DNA from: Dehalococcoidia bacterium UBA1141 | GTDB lineage: Bacteria; Chloroflexota; Dehalococcoidia; Lucifugimonadales; UBA3495 | Assembly (NCBI GenBank): GCA_002311385.1 | Contig: DCAE01000120.1 | Location: 1 to 16,606 of the forward strand | DNA: 16,606 nucleotides | Direction of reading: 5' to 3' | Shown: one piece after another, positions 1 to 7,751 of the stretch | Layout: each line of letters begins with the position of its first letter | How positions within the stretch are numbered: the first letter of the stretch is position 1 | The notes under the pieces: generated by a model | What the model saw: only the letters and a program-made list of their open reading frames with translations | Database searches by the model: none | Told to the model about the DNA's origin: nothing | Translations under genes and position numbers: made by a program

Positions 1-145
1 GTCTTGCCAAGTTCATGACCCCTCTTAACAACCATGACAGCACCGCAGGGCCGAACACTAGCGAACCGGCAATTGAACTAGCTGAACGATTTGCTCTGAT
101 CGTAAATCAGCATCCGGTGATCCGTTCAGGGTTCGTCCTCCTTAG
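1..145 (+). other. Structured non-coding stretch before a terminator; possible 3' end of an RNA or transcript
   Basis: No convincing gene is visible here. Two nested perfect inverted repeats can be seen: CTGAACG (82-88) with CGTTCAG (123-129), and inside it CTGAT (96-100) with ATCAG (106-110). They are followed at once by a strong terminator on the same strand. This pattern suits the 3' part of a structured RNA or the untranslated tail of a gene lying left of the window. The one reading frame open from the left edge (ending at 197) runs straight through the terminator stem and resembles no family I recognise, so I do not call it. I could not match the stretch to tRNA, tmRNA, RNase P or SRP RNA. 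Confidence 0.25.
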
Positions 146-184
146 ACAACAAGAGGCTCTTTTTGAGAGCCTCTTGTTGTTTTG
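146..184 (+). terminator. Strong rho-independent terminator
   Basis: A perfect 15-bp stem (146-160 with 166-180) closes a 5-nt loop TTTTG, and the 3' arm runs into a T-rich tract. The T-tract lies only on the + side, so it ends transcription coming from the left edge rather than from the minus-strand epimerase gene at 227-658. Confidence 0.85.
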
Positions 185-226
185 TCCATCTATTTAGACG
201 CAAGAATCGCCGTTTTTGAAACTAGG

Positions 227-658
227 TCAGTGGTCGTGAGCAGCCAATTCAATCAAAACTCCCCCTGACCCCGATGGCGCCAAGAAACCTATGTCTGCAC
301 CCATCAACCCTTTCCTAGGCACTTTGTCCAAAAGATCGATGCCCAATTCATCCAATGTTTTGAGCTTGTCGGCAATGCCTTCCACTTCAAAACAGACGTG
401 GTGTAACCCTTCACCGCTGTCCCGTACATGAATGGAGATTGCGCTGTTGGGCGTCAGCCCCTGGAGTAGTTCTAAATTGGTATCCTTCACGGGTATGAAG
501 CAGCCTCGGACACCTATATCCTCCCGGACGACGATGGGGCCCGCTTCCAGTCCAAAGAGACTGCGGTAAAACTCGATACTGGCGTCCAAGTCGCTCACTG
601 CGATGCCAATGTGATGCACCAGGTCCGTGGGTACCGGGGGTGTTCCGGTAATAGTCAT
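227..658 (-). CDS. mce: Methylmalonyl-CoA epimerase (VOC superfamily)
   Basis: The product belongs to the vicinal-oxygen-chelate fold and most resembles methylmalonyl-CoA epimerase, which interconverts (S)- and (R)-methylmalonyl-CoA in propionyl-CoA metabolism in the cytoplasm. The protein shows the two expected repeats. HHIGIAV near the start, an ELLQ segment mid-protein, GLHHVCFEV, and GVLIEL near the C-terminus supply the His/Gln-or-Glu/His/Glu metal set of the family. The length of about 143 residues is usual. I chose the ATG at 658 because AAAGGA lies about ten bases upstream; an in-frame ATG at 685 would place that site inside the gene. No mutase or carboxylase gene is next to it, so the pathway link rests on family similarity. 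A related VOC dioxygenase-like protein remains possible. Confidence 0.8.
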   Translation of the reverse strand: MTITGTPPVPTDLVHHIGIAVSDLDASIEFYRSLFGLEAGPIVVREDIGVRGCFIPVKDTNLELLQGLTPNSAISIHVRDSGEGLHHVCFEVEGIADKLKTLDELGIDLLDKVPRKGLMGADIGFLAPSGSGGVLIELAAHDH

Positions 659-729
659 AAACACACCATCCTTTCCGCTATACATTTTATGAATGGCGAC
701 ATCTTAGCATGACGATATGTCGGTCCTTT

Positions 730-799
730 CATTCTGAGCATAGGAGCAACGAAGAATCTCCTGGTTCAGGCGTAAAGATTCTTCGCCCCACTCAGAATG
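730..799. repeat. Interspersed inverted-repeat element, copy 1
   Basis: An imperfect palindrome of about 70 bases. The left arm begins CATTCTGAG and contains CGAAGAATCT; the right arm carries AGATTCTTCG and ends CTCAGAATG, the reverse complement with small insertions. A second, more diverged copy of the same design lies at 8739-8808. The element resembles REP/MITE-like intergenic palindromes found in many bacterial genomes. It lies between the divergent epimerase and molybdoenzyme genes and codes for nothing. Confidence 0.75.
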
Positions 800-868
800 G
801 CAAAAATTCGCATACTCTCGGGGCAAATCTCTAATAATGGGTCATGAGTCAAGCAGCCCTGACAACGC

Positions 869-874
869 TATAAT
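869..874 (+). promoter_or_regulatory. Candidate -10 box of the molybdoenzyme gene
   Basis: A perfect TATAAT lies 77 bases before the start codon at 952. The matching -35 position (846-851, GAGTCA, 17-base spacer) agrees only partly with TTGACA, so the promoter is tentative. Confidence 0.35.
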
Positions 875-951
875 TAACAAAGCGCCAACTTGAAACTCCA
901 GATTGTTAACCCGGAAATTATCTGCTCGGCATTGACTAAAGGAGGGAGGCT

Positions 952-3282
952 ATGGCCACCCAGGAATCCGCCAGCAAAGCACCTTACAAGGTGTTGGGCA
1001 CCCGGCCCATTCGCCACGATGGCTTGGACAAAGTCACGGGACAAGCTCGCTACGGCGCTGACATTAATATGCCGGGCTTGCTGTACGGCAGGATACTGAG
1101 GAGCCCTCACGCCCACGCAATAATCAAGTCCATCGACGCTAGCTACGCTCTAGCCTTGCCCGGGGTTAAGGCTGTGATAACGTCCGCCGACCTCCCACTC
1201 CTTTCCGGTCGTCCGGTGGATGTGGCTGAGGGTGCGGCGTTGAACCCCAAGTTCTTGAGCAACAACGTCATGGCCGGTGACAAGGCTCTTTATAAAGGCC
1301 ATGCTGTCGCTGCGGTGGCTGCCGATAGCTTCCATGTGGCCGAGCAGGCGATTTCATTGATTCGAGTGGATTATGAAGTCTTGCCCGCCGTTTTGGATGG
1401 CAAAGAAGCAATGAAGCCCGGCGCCCCGATTCTTCACCCAAAATTGTATCTGTCTGAGGGCGTGTTCTTCCGACCCGGCGGACTGAGGGACGATGACGAA
1501 GATTCGGCCCCTTCCAATGTTGCCAGCCACTTTGAGTTGGCCAACGGCGATACGAAGCAGGGTTTTTCCGAAGCCGATGTCATAGTGGAACGGGACTTTC
1601 ACACGAAGTCGGTTCATCAAGGCTATATCGAGCCCCACGCTGCCACGGCCCGCTGGGAACGCGATGGAAGAATCACCATCTGGGACAGCTCTCAGGGCCA
1701 CTTCTCCATGCGGGACCTCACCGCCTTAGTCTTGGATGTGCCCATCTCCCAAATCAAGGTGATTCCCATGGAAGTGGGCGGAGGATTCGGTGGCAAGCTA
1801 CACATCTTCATCGAACCTGTGGCTGCATTGTTGTCCAAGAAGGCGGGACGCCCCGTGAAGATAACCCTAACTCGGGCAGAGGAGTTTGAAGGTACCGGAC
1901 CAGCGTCGGGAGCTCATATCCATGCCAAGATTGGAGCGACCAAAGACGGTCGCATCACCGCTGCCGAAGCAACGATGGTCTACGAAGCCGGTGCCTTCCC
2001 CGGCGCTCCCATAAACCTGGCGGTCATCACCGTTTTCGGAGTCTACGACATCAACAACACCAGGGTCGAAGCCTATGACGTCGTGGTCAACAAACCAAAG
2101 TGCTCACCTTACCGGTCGCCGGGAGGACCGCCTGCCGGGTTTGCAGGGGAGACATTGATTGACGAACTGTGCGAGAAGCTATCCATCGACCCTTTGGAGT
2201 TCCGGTTGATAAACGGCGCCAAAGAGGGCACCCGCCGAATCACCGGAGTGCCTTTCCCTCGCGTTGGGTTTATGGAGACGCTGCAAGCAACCAAAGAGCA
2301 CCCTCATTATCGGAGCAAGCTGGATCAAAGCAAGCAGAACGGCCGAAATAGAGGCCGGGGCCTAGCCACAGCGGTATGCGCTAATATCAGCGGCCCATCG
2401 GCCGCGGTGATTAACTTGAACCAAGATGGCACGGTCAGCCTGGTTGAGGGCTCGCCGGACTTGGCCGGGGGCAGGACAGCAGTTGCGATGCAGGTGGCCG
2501 AAGTTCTGAGCATCCCCGTCGCCGATGTTCATCCCTCTATAGGAGATACCGATTCCATAGGCTTTACGTCCTTCACCGCCGGAAGCAGCGCTACTTATAA
2601 GACCGGTTGGGCTTCCCACGAGGCATCAATCGACTTGCTCAATCAACTCCGGCAGAGGGCCGCCTTGGTGTGGGATGTTTCTGAAGAAGATGTTGATTGG
2701 GGTGATGGAGAGTTCTTCCACAAATCCGACCCCGAGCTTCGTTTAACCATCAAAGATTTGGCCGCTCAGCAAAACAACACCGGTGGGCCGGTGGTGGGCC
2801 GGGCCGCTGGCAACTGGGGCGGTGAAAGCCCTGGATTCGCCGTCCACATAGTGGACGTGGAAGTGGATCCGGAAACGGGCAAGATTGAGATTCTTCGATA
2901 TACCGCCCTGCAGGACCCAGGCACTGCGGTGCATCCCAGCTACGTAGAGGGTCAGATTCAAGGGGGTGCGGTTCAGGGGATAGGCTGGGCCATCAACGAA
3001 GAGTACTTCTTCGATGACCAAGGGGGCATGGTCAACACTAGCTTGCTGGACTACCGCATGCCTACCAGCAAGGATTTGCCTATGATTGACACCCAGCTAG
3101 TTGAGGTACCTAATCCGGGTCACCCCAACGGCGTTCGAGGTGTGGGAGAAGTTTCAATAATCCCACCGGTCCCGGCAATCGCCAACGCAATATACGATGC
3201 TATCGGCGTGCGTATGACCAGCCTACCCATGTCTCCCGTTGCCATCTTGGAGGCATTGTGGGAGAAGGAATCGGGTAAATAA
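952..3282 (+). CDS. Xanthine dehydrogenase/CoxL-family molybdopterin-binding large subunit
   Basis: This is a 776-residue molybdenum-cofactor-binding catalytic subunit of the xanthine oxidase family, which hydroxylates heterocycles, aldehydes or related carbon centres. The N-terminal ald_Xan_dh domain covers roughly residues 15-135 (GTRPIRHDG, KVTGQARYGAD). The cofactor-binding motif VGGGFGGK is at 275-282. The late segment QGGAVQGIGWA and RGVGEV give the expected catalytic Glu at about 733. The active-site loop reads CSPYRSPGG (384-392). That is neither the AYxCSFR loop of true CO dehydrogenase nor the usual AYRGAGR, so the substrate is unknown. An excellent ribosome site, AAAGGAGGGAGG, precedes the ATG. 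The FAD-binding and 2Fe-2S partner subunits normally encoded alongside are absent on both sides; they must be elsewhere, or the protein uses other partners. Confidence 0.9.
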   Translation: MATQESASKAPYKVLGTRPIRHDGLDKVTGQARYGADINMPGLLYGRILRSPHAHAIIKSIDASYALALPGVKAVITSADLPLLSGRPVDVAEGAALNPKFLSNNVMAGDKALYKGHAVAAVAADSFHVAEQAISLIRVDYEVLPAVLDGKEAMKPGAPILHPKLYLSEGVFFRPGGLRDDDEDSAPSNVASHFELANGDTKQGFSEADVIVERDFHTKSVHQGYIEPHAATARWERDGRITIWDSSQGHFSMRDLTALVLDVPISQIKVIPMEVGGGFGGKLHIFIEPVAALLSKKAGRPVKITLTRAEEFEGTGPASGAHIHAKIGATKDGRITAAEATMVYEAGAFPGAPINLAVITVFGVYDINNTRVEAYDVVVNKPKCSPYRSPGGPPAGFAGETLIDELCEKLSIDPLEFRLINGAKEGTRRITGVPFPRVGFMETLQATKEHPHYRSKLDQSKQNGRNRGRGLATAVCANISGPSAAVINLNQDGTVSLVEGSPDLAGGRTAVAMQVAEVLSIPVADVHPSIGDTDSIGFTSFTAGSSATYKTGWASHEASIDLLNQLRQRAALVWDVSEEDVDWGDGEFFHKSDPELRLTIKDLAAQQNNTGGPVVGRAAGNWGGESPGFAVHIVDVEVDPETGKIEILRYTALQDPGTAVHPSYVEGQIQGGAVQGIGWAINEEYFFDDQGGMVNTSLLDYRMPTSKDLPMIDTQLVEVPNPGHPNGVRGVGEVSIIPPVPAIANAIYDAIGVRMTSLPMSPVAILEALWEKESGK

Positions 3283-3285
3283 TAA

Positions 3286-3314
3286 GCGGGCACTGCTTGT
3301 CGTGCCCGCAAGTT
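3286..3314 (+). terminator. Terminator of the molybdoenzyme gene
   Basis: A perfect 8-bp GC-rich stem (GCGGGCAC 3286-3293 with GTGCCCGC 3302-3309) with an 8-base loop begins four bases after the stop codon. The following AAGTTTAT is only a weak T-tract, so it may serve mainly as a 3' stabilising hairpin. Confidence 0.6.
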
Positions 3315-3371
3315 TATATCTCTCGCTACATCTGCCCGTAGCCAGGTTAGCCACTGGAACGAGTGGAAGGC

Positions 3372-4619
3372 TCAGGTCTGGAGTGATTCTTTGACGACCT
3401 GTCCGCCCTTTATAACCAGCGGTATGTTTTTGCCATTGCCTAGAAGACTGATATCGCTTATCGGGTCTCCTGAGATGGCGATAAGGTCGGCGTCCATGCC
3501 TTCACTTACTTTGCCAATGCTGTCTTCCAGGCGAAATAGCCGGGCGTTGGTGGTGGTGGCGCTCACTATTGCCTTCATCGGCCCAATCACTCTGGCCTTC
3601 AATGCCAACTCTTCGCCCCGGCCAGTTTGGCCCGGCCCCAATATGTCGGTTCCAGAGCCTAGCAAAACCCCGGCGCTTGCGGCTAGTTCCACGCTGAGGG
3701 GCATCTGGGTGCGCACTTGCGCCAACTTCATCTGTCCGTAGTGGGGAATATCCCCGGCTTCCGCCCACTTGGCCAAGGTCTCAATCACCAACAGGGTTGG
3801 TATCATAAAGGCACCCTGGTTCAGAATCGCATTGGCCGTGGCCTCATCCAGGATGCTGCCATGTTCTATGGATCTTACCCCCGCCGCTAGGGCATTATTT
3901 ATCGAAGGCGAAGTGTGGCAGTGGGCAACCACGTATTTGCCAGCCATCTCGGCTTCGTGTACTGCCGCATGCATCTCTTCCACAGTGAACTGGATGCTCT
4001 CCAATGCGTCTATGGGAGACATGACGCCCCCGGAGGCCATCACCTTCACCTGTGTTGAGCCCAAACGGAGTTGCTGCCGGGCCGCCAGCCGTACTTGGTC
4101 CACACCGTCTACCAGCACCGGGGCAGCCAATATTCCGGGCACCGACACTATGGGCCTTTCGTCATAACGGTCTCGCCGGTCACCGTGACCTCCCGTTTGC
4201 GACAGATGAGAGCCGGAGGGCAAAATCCTAGGTCCTCTTATGAGGCCCTGTTCCACAGCCCTGGCGAAAGCCGGGTCCAAACCACCGGCGTCTCTGACGG
4301 TGGTGAACCCTTCCTGCAAAGCCAGTTCTATGTTTTCCACCACACCTATGACGTAAGCTGCCAGGCTGTCGTCGTCCCCCGGAGAGCCAGCGAAGGCATT
4401 GGCGCCCAATGCGCCGAAGTGGACATGAGCGTCGGTAAGGCCGGGCATCAGTGTCAAGCCGTTCAGGTCGATAACCCGGCCATCTCTGGGTGGCGTTATG
4501 CTCTCCGATGACCCGATCTGCCGGATCAAACCTTTTTCCACCAGCACGCTGGTGCCCGGACGTGGGTCGGCGCCGGTGCCGTCAATCAATGTGGCATTGT
4601 GTAGCAACAACTCATCCAT
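3372..4619 (-). CDS. Amidohydrolase-superfamily metal-dependent hydrolase
   Basis: A 415-residue cytoplasmic TIM-barrel hydrolase of the imidazolonepropionase/prolidase-like amidohydrolase group, acting on C-N bonds of amide- or dipeptide-like substrates. The metal ligands can be read in order: DAHVH (His65, His67), Lys192 in TQVKVMASGG as the candidate carboxylated Lys, AHCH (His233, with His235 nearby), EHG (His253) and GTD (Asp325). The N-terminal 60 residues and the last 60 form the usual composite beta-sandwich. A loop with TGGHGDRRDRY (142-152) is typical of the same subgroup. GGAGG lies ten bases before the ATG at 4619. The gene is convergent with the molybdoenzyme and follows the DinB-fold gene after a 210-base gap that holds a repeat, so it probably has its own promoter. 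The substrate cannot be told from sequence. Confidence 0.85.
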   Translation of the reverse strand: MDELLLHNATLIDGTGADPRPGTSVLVEKGLIRQIGSSESITPPRDGRVIDLNGLTLMPGLTDAHVHFGALGANAFAGSPGDDDSLAAYVIGVVENIELALQEGFTTVRDAGGLDPAFARAVEQGLIRGPRILPSGSHLSQTGGHGDRRDRYDERPIVSVPGILAAPVLVDGVDQVRLAARQQLRLGSTQVKVMASGGVMSPIDALESIQFTVEEMHAAVHEAEMAGKYVVAHCHTSPSINNALAAGVRSIEHGSILDEATANAILNQGAFMIPTLLVIETLAKWAEAGDIPHYGQMKLAQVRTQMPLSVELAASAGVLLGSGTDILGPGQTGRGEELALKARVIGPMKAIVSATTTNARLFRLEDSIGKVSEGMDADLIAISGDPISDISLLGNGKNIPLVIKGGQVVKESLQT

Positions 4620-4723
4620 GGGTGGATAACCTCCGCCATTTATTGTGACTTGCTCGGGAAAGGACTGGCTTGGCTCTGGTTTGACTAGTTCGACGTTGGT
4701 TCATTTCAGGAGAACGCCCCCAT

Positions 4724-4800
4724 CCTGACTTTCTCCCGAAATGGGGGAAGGGACCTGTCGTCTCCCTCTTGAAGCGGGAGAGTTAGAGTGGGGGTGAAAT
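4724..4800. repeat. Intergenic palindromic repeat (CTCTCCC type)
   Basis: Two adjacent short hairpins can be seen. One pairs TTCTCCC with GGGGGAA around 4730-4749; the other pairs TCTCCC (4761-4766) with GGGAGA (4776-4781). They are followed by GTTAGAGTGGGGGTGAAAT. This matches the general plan of the widespread CTCTCCC...GGGAGAG...GTTAGGGTGAGGGTGA intergenic repeats of bacteria. It fills most of the gap between the amidohydrolase and the DinB-fold gene. Confidence 0.6.
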
Positions 4801-4829
4801 CACGATGTAAAACGGTGTCTGAGATTTTC

Positions 4830-5669
4830 TTAAAAACCTTTGAACCAACTGGTAAACTCTGAGGCCCGCTCCTGCGAACCTTCGATTTCCAGCCTGCCCG
4901 AAGACACCCCTGCCTCCACGCCAATCCGCCCGAAAATCAACAGTATGTAGTTGCTCGTGTCACAGCGGAAAGTGGCGTCAGCCCGGACCGTTCCGGCGGG
5001 TTGCACTTCATAATCTTGACCGTTAACCAGCACGTCTTCGGCTACTTTGCTTGCGCCAGTCACGTCAAAGTGGAACCGGGCTGGCGTGGGCAAGTCCAAC
5101 GCCGGAACGAAAGCAGTGCGCAACCAACGGGGCACCATGGTCACCATCTGAGGTAGAGCTTCTTCTGAGATTGCTGCCGAGGAATCCAGACCAGCGCGGA
5201 TGTCCCACCCGTGGACCGCTAATTCTTGCACACGTAGGGCTACGAATTGATGGAGGGGCATTTTACCCCTTCTATGAAAGCAAGGTTTATCCCAATCTTC
5301 GGGCTTCAGACTTGACATAATTTGCTGAAGTTCTTCGTATCCTTGGGTGAATTCACTCAGCAGTTGGCTTCCTTTTTCTTGAAAATGGGCAGTTGCCGCA
5401 TCGGCTATTATCTCGGACCCTCTCACGCCAGCGCCGAGATAGGACTGTCCTTGCGTTGGCTCCGAGTCTCCGGCGGCAGCCCTAGTCAAGGACCCGGCCC
5501 AAGTGCTGGCGGCGATGGAGAGGTGGGCTACCACATCTCCGATTTTCCAGCCTTGGCAGGCACTGTCTTGCGACCAGGATTCGGTTTTCATGCCCCGCAG
5601 GTAATCAGCCAAGCGGCCAGCTTCGGCATTAACCAAGTCAATCAACGTGGTCATTGGCGTTGCGGCCAT
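4830..5669 (-). CDS. Maleylpyruvate isomerase/DinB-fold metalloprotein (MDMPI_N type)
   Basis: The 279-residue product has the four-helix DinB/MDMPI N-terminal domain followed by an SCP2-like C-terminal half. The family includes mycothiol-dependent maleylpyruvate isomerase and many uncharacterised thiol-transferase-like proteins. The three metal ligands of the fold are visible: His49 in GDVVAHLS, and Glu149 and His153 in ELAVHGWD. The C-terminal half (about 165-279) contains FHFDV and the GRLEIEGS segment near the end. An upstream in-frame ATG at 5729 exists, but I chose 5669 because AGGAG stands five bases before it and the MTTLIDLVNAEA start of the domain follows directly. It lies 76 bases downstream of the MetE-like gene on the same strand and may be co-transcribed with it. 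The exact reaction is unknown; calling it a maleylpyruvate isomerase would overreach. Confidence 0.8.
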   Translation of the reverse strand: MAATPMTTLIDLVNAEAGRLADYLRGMKTESWSQDSACQGWKIGDVVAHLSIAASTWAGSLTRAAAGDSEPTQGQSYLGAGVRGSEIIADAATAHFQEKGSQLLSEFTQGYEELQQIMSSLKPEDWDKPCFHRRGKMPLHQFVALRVQELAVHGWDIRAGLDSSAAISEEALPQMVTMVPRWLRTAFVPALDLPTPARFHFDVTGASKVAEDVLVNGQDYEVQPAGTVRADATFRCDTSNYILLIFGRIGVEAGVSSGRLEIEGSQERASEFTSWFKGF

Positions 5670-5745
5670 AACTGCTCCTAACTTTGCTATTAATGTGTGA
5701 ATATCTGGCGATTGGGAGTTGGATTCCAACTGAAAGCCCGGGCCG

Positions 5746-6780
5746 TTAGGCCAACGATTGCCGGACTATCTCCGCACCTGCCGTCAATGCCCGAAGTTTG
5801 CCCAAGGCTATTTCCCTGGGCAGGTATTTCATTCCACAATCCGGAGCCGCAATCAAGCGCTCTGGGCTCACGTGTGTCAATGCAGCCCTAAGCCTGGATG
5901 CCACTTTTTCCGGTGTTTCGACCTCTGGGTCGCCCAAGTCCAGCACACCCAGAATAACCGTCTTGGAGGGAAGTTCCGCCAGAACCGCCAGATCCAGATT
6001 GGGCTGGGCAGCCTCGATTGAAATCTGGTCCACATTGGTAGCGTCAAGCTGAGGCAGGGCTGAATAACCGCTGGGCTTGTAATCAATCATGGCGGCGTAG
6101 CCAAAGCAAAGATGCAAAGCCGTTGTTCCTACCACACCTTCCAACGCTTTGTTGATGACTCGTACACCGTAGTCCTTAGCTTCTTCATGGCGGGCCTGAA
6201 GCCAAGGCTCGTCCAACTGGACCACATCGGCTCCCGCTTCAAACAGCGACTTTATCTCCAGGTTGACGGCGACGGCGTAGTCCATAGCCATACTTTCCCG
6301 GTCAGGGTAGTAATCGTTGTAGGCTTGCTGGGCCATGGTAAAAGGCCCAGGAACAGTGACCTTGATTTTCTTGTCCGTATTGGCTCTTAAAAATTCAACA
6401 TCTCTGACCTGGACGGCCTGGGTACGGCGTATTGGGCCCACTACTCTGGGAACCATCACCCTACTGCCAGGGGTGCGGCTCTGAACCTCGCCCGGATTGG
6501 CTTGGTCTATTCCTTCCAAAGCTGTAGCGAACCGGTTGGAGTAGCTCTCTCGCCGGATTTCGCCGTCGCTGATAATGTCCAGTCCGGCGCGCTCCATGGC
6601 TCTGATAGCCAGCACCGTGGCATCATCTTGAGCTTCCGTCAATTGGTCGGAACCTATTCGCCAGATGCCCGTCTCACGCACTCTGGGCACCCCTGCTTGG
6701 GTCAGAGCGTCGTGGTCCACCAGCCAGTTGGGCTGGGGAAAGCTTCCAACAACAGTCGTGGCCAAAATTTCAGCTGGCAT
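5746..6780 (-). CDS. MetE-core (cobalamin-independent methionine synthase C-terminal domain) family protein
   Basis: A 344-residue TIM-barrel zinc enzyme corresponding to the catalytic C-terminal half of MetE, without the N-terminal half. All four zinc ligands of MetE seem present: His223 and Cys225 in LHLCFG, Glu256 in DQISIEAA, and Cys315 in PDCGMKYLPR. The start VVGSFPQP is typical of this group. Such short proteins transfer a methyl or alkyl group to a thiol. Known relatives include short methionine synthases and epoxyalkane:coenzyme M transferase, so methionine synthesis is one possibility and thiol conjugation of a catabolic substrate another. A strong AAGGAG site precedes the ATG by seven bases. 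It is transcribed divergently from the HpaI-type gene and leads into the DinB-fold gene, which belongs to a family that also uses thiol cofactors. Confidence 0.85.
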   Translation of the reverse strand: MPAEILATTVVGSFPQPNWLVDHDALTQAGVPRVRETGIWRIGSDQLTEAQDDATVLAIRAMERAGLDIISDGEIRRESYSNRFATALEGIDQANPGEVQSRTPGSRVMVPRVVGPIRRTQAVQVRDVEFLRANTDKKIKVTVPGPFTMAQQAYNDYYPDRESMAMDYAVAVNLEIKSLFEAGADVVQLDEPWLQARHEEAKDYGVRVINKALEGVVGTTALHLCFGYAAMIDYKPSGYSALPQLDATNVDQISIEAAQPNLDLAVLAELPSKTVILGVLDLGDPEVETPEKVASRLRAALTHVSPERLIAAPDCGMKYLPREIALGKLRALTAGAEIVRQSLA

Positions 6781-6793
6781 TAATTATCTCCTT

Positions 6794-6823
6794 AGAATGA
6801 GCAACCCCAGAATGAGCAACCCC
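6794..6823. repeat. Two tandem 15-bp units in a divergent promoter region
   Basis: The unit AGAATGAGCAACCCC occurs twice in direct tandem (6794-6808 and 6809-6823), just upstream of the MetE-like start. It could be a regulator-binding pair or a simple slippage duplication; nothing else in the sequence decides between them. Confidence 0.6.
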
Positions 6824-6952
6824 GGGAATGGGAGTGGCCCTAATCGCAGGCATTGTATAAACTGTCCCATAGTCTGACAAGCTTTGCCTCGGGCAGGTTG
6901 TTCCAGCCAATGATTAACGACCGCCATGGGCAGGCGGATGGAAGAGGGGATA

Positions 6953-7720
6953 ATGCAGACTAATACCACGAAAGCAAAATTGGCCGAAGGCCAAACCGTG
7001 TACGGCGCAATCATAAGCCGGTTCGCCCCTGACTTGGTGGAGATATTCGGGGCCATCGGTTACGACTTCGTGATGATTGACTGTGAGCACGGACCCATGG
7101 ACCTTGAGCAGGTGGAGCACATGGTCAGGGCCGCCGAAGTCTTTGGCATCACGCCCATAGCTCGCATACCGAACCACAGTGACTCGACGATATTGCGCTT
7201 CTTGGACCGGGGAGTCCAAGGCATCATCGTGCCCCATGTGAACACCAAGTTGGAAGCCCTCGCCGTGTGCAAGGCCGCCCGCTATCACCCGGATGGTGCC
7301 CGGGGAGTGGGGGGTGGGCGGGCTCACGACTACGGCGTCTCGGCCACTAGAGAGGAATCAACCGGTTGGATTAACTCACAAATCCTGGTCATTCCCATGG
7401 TTGAGGACACCGCGGCGGTATCAAACCTCGATGCAATCATGAGTGTGCCCGGCGTAGACGTGCTTCACGTTGCCTCCGGCGACCTCGGTCAGAGCCTGGG
7501 AAATCCTGGCCGGGAAGAGGTAAGAAGAGTGATGCGGGAGGTCATACCTAGAATCCGCACGGGAGGAAAATTCGCGGGCGTGGGTGGCAATGCTCCCTCG
7601 GATGCTGCCGGTGTGGCCGAGTTCATCAAACTTGGAGCCAACTTTGTGACCATATCGGCCTGGGGACTGTTGCGCCTAGGGGCCGAAGATTTTCGTCAGA
7701 GGGTGGCCGCGGAGCTATAA
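6953..7720 (+). CDS. HpcH/HpaI-family aldolase
   Basis: A 255-residue metal-dependent class II aldolase of the HpaI group, which makes or cleaves 2-keto-3-hydroxy acids with release of pyruvate or a related oxo acid. The key residues fall near the positions known for HpaI: His46 in DCEHGPMD, Arg71 in ARIP, Glu151 in PMVED and Asp177 in SGDLGQSLG. In many relatives this last motif reads GxxDLsxSLG. I placed the start at the ATG at 6953, preceded closely by GAGGGG, instead of the ATG at 6926, which has no ribosome site and would add nine atypical residues. The acetamidase/formamidase gene follows after 31 bases on the same strand, so the two are probably one operon. The natural aldol substrate cannot be named. 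Confidence 0.88.
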   Translation: MQTNTTKAKLAEGQTVYGAIISRFAPDLVEIFGAIGYDFVMIDCEHGPMDLEQVEHMVRAAEVFGITPIARIPNHSDSTILRFLDRGVQGIIVPHVNTKLEALAVCKAARYHPDGARGVGGGRAHDYGVSATREESTGWINSQILVIPMVEDTAAVSNLDAIMSVPGVDVLHVASGDLGQSLGNPGREEVRRVMREVIPRIRTGGKFAGVGGNAPSDAAGVAEFIKLGANFVTISAWGLLRLGAEDFRQRVAAEL

Positions 7721-7751
7721 AACCGGCGAAATTATCGCCCAGAGGCTGGAC

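Noticed and set aside
85..140. Possible tRNA (an anticodon-like stem with CGTAA, then GGTTCG)
   Set aside because: The loop lacks the fixed T33, the T-arm lacks the expected A after TTCG, and no acceptor stem pairs.
15..197. Small plus-strand open frame at the left edge
   Set aside because: It reads through both arms of the terminator, has no recognisable domain, and its only merit is the lack of a stop codon.
952..3282. Carbon monoxide dehydrogenase large subunit (coxL)
   Set aside because: The copper-binding AYxCSFR loop is absent and there are no coxM/coxS neighbours.
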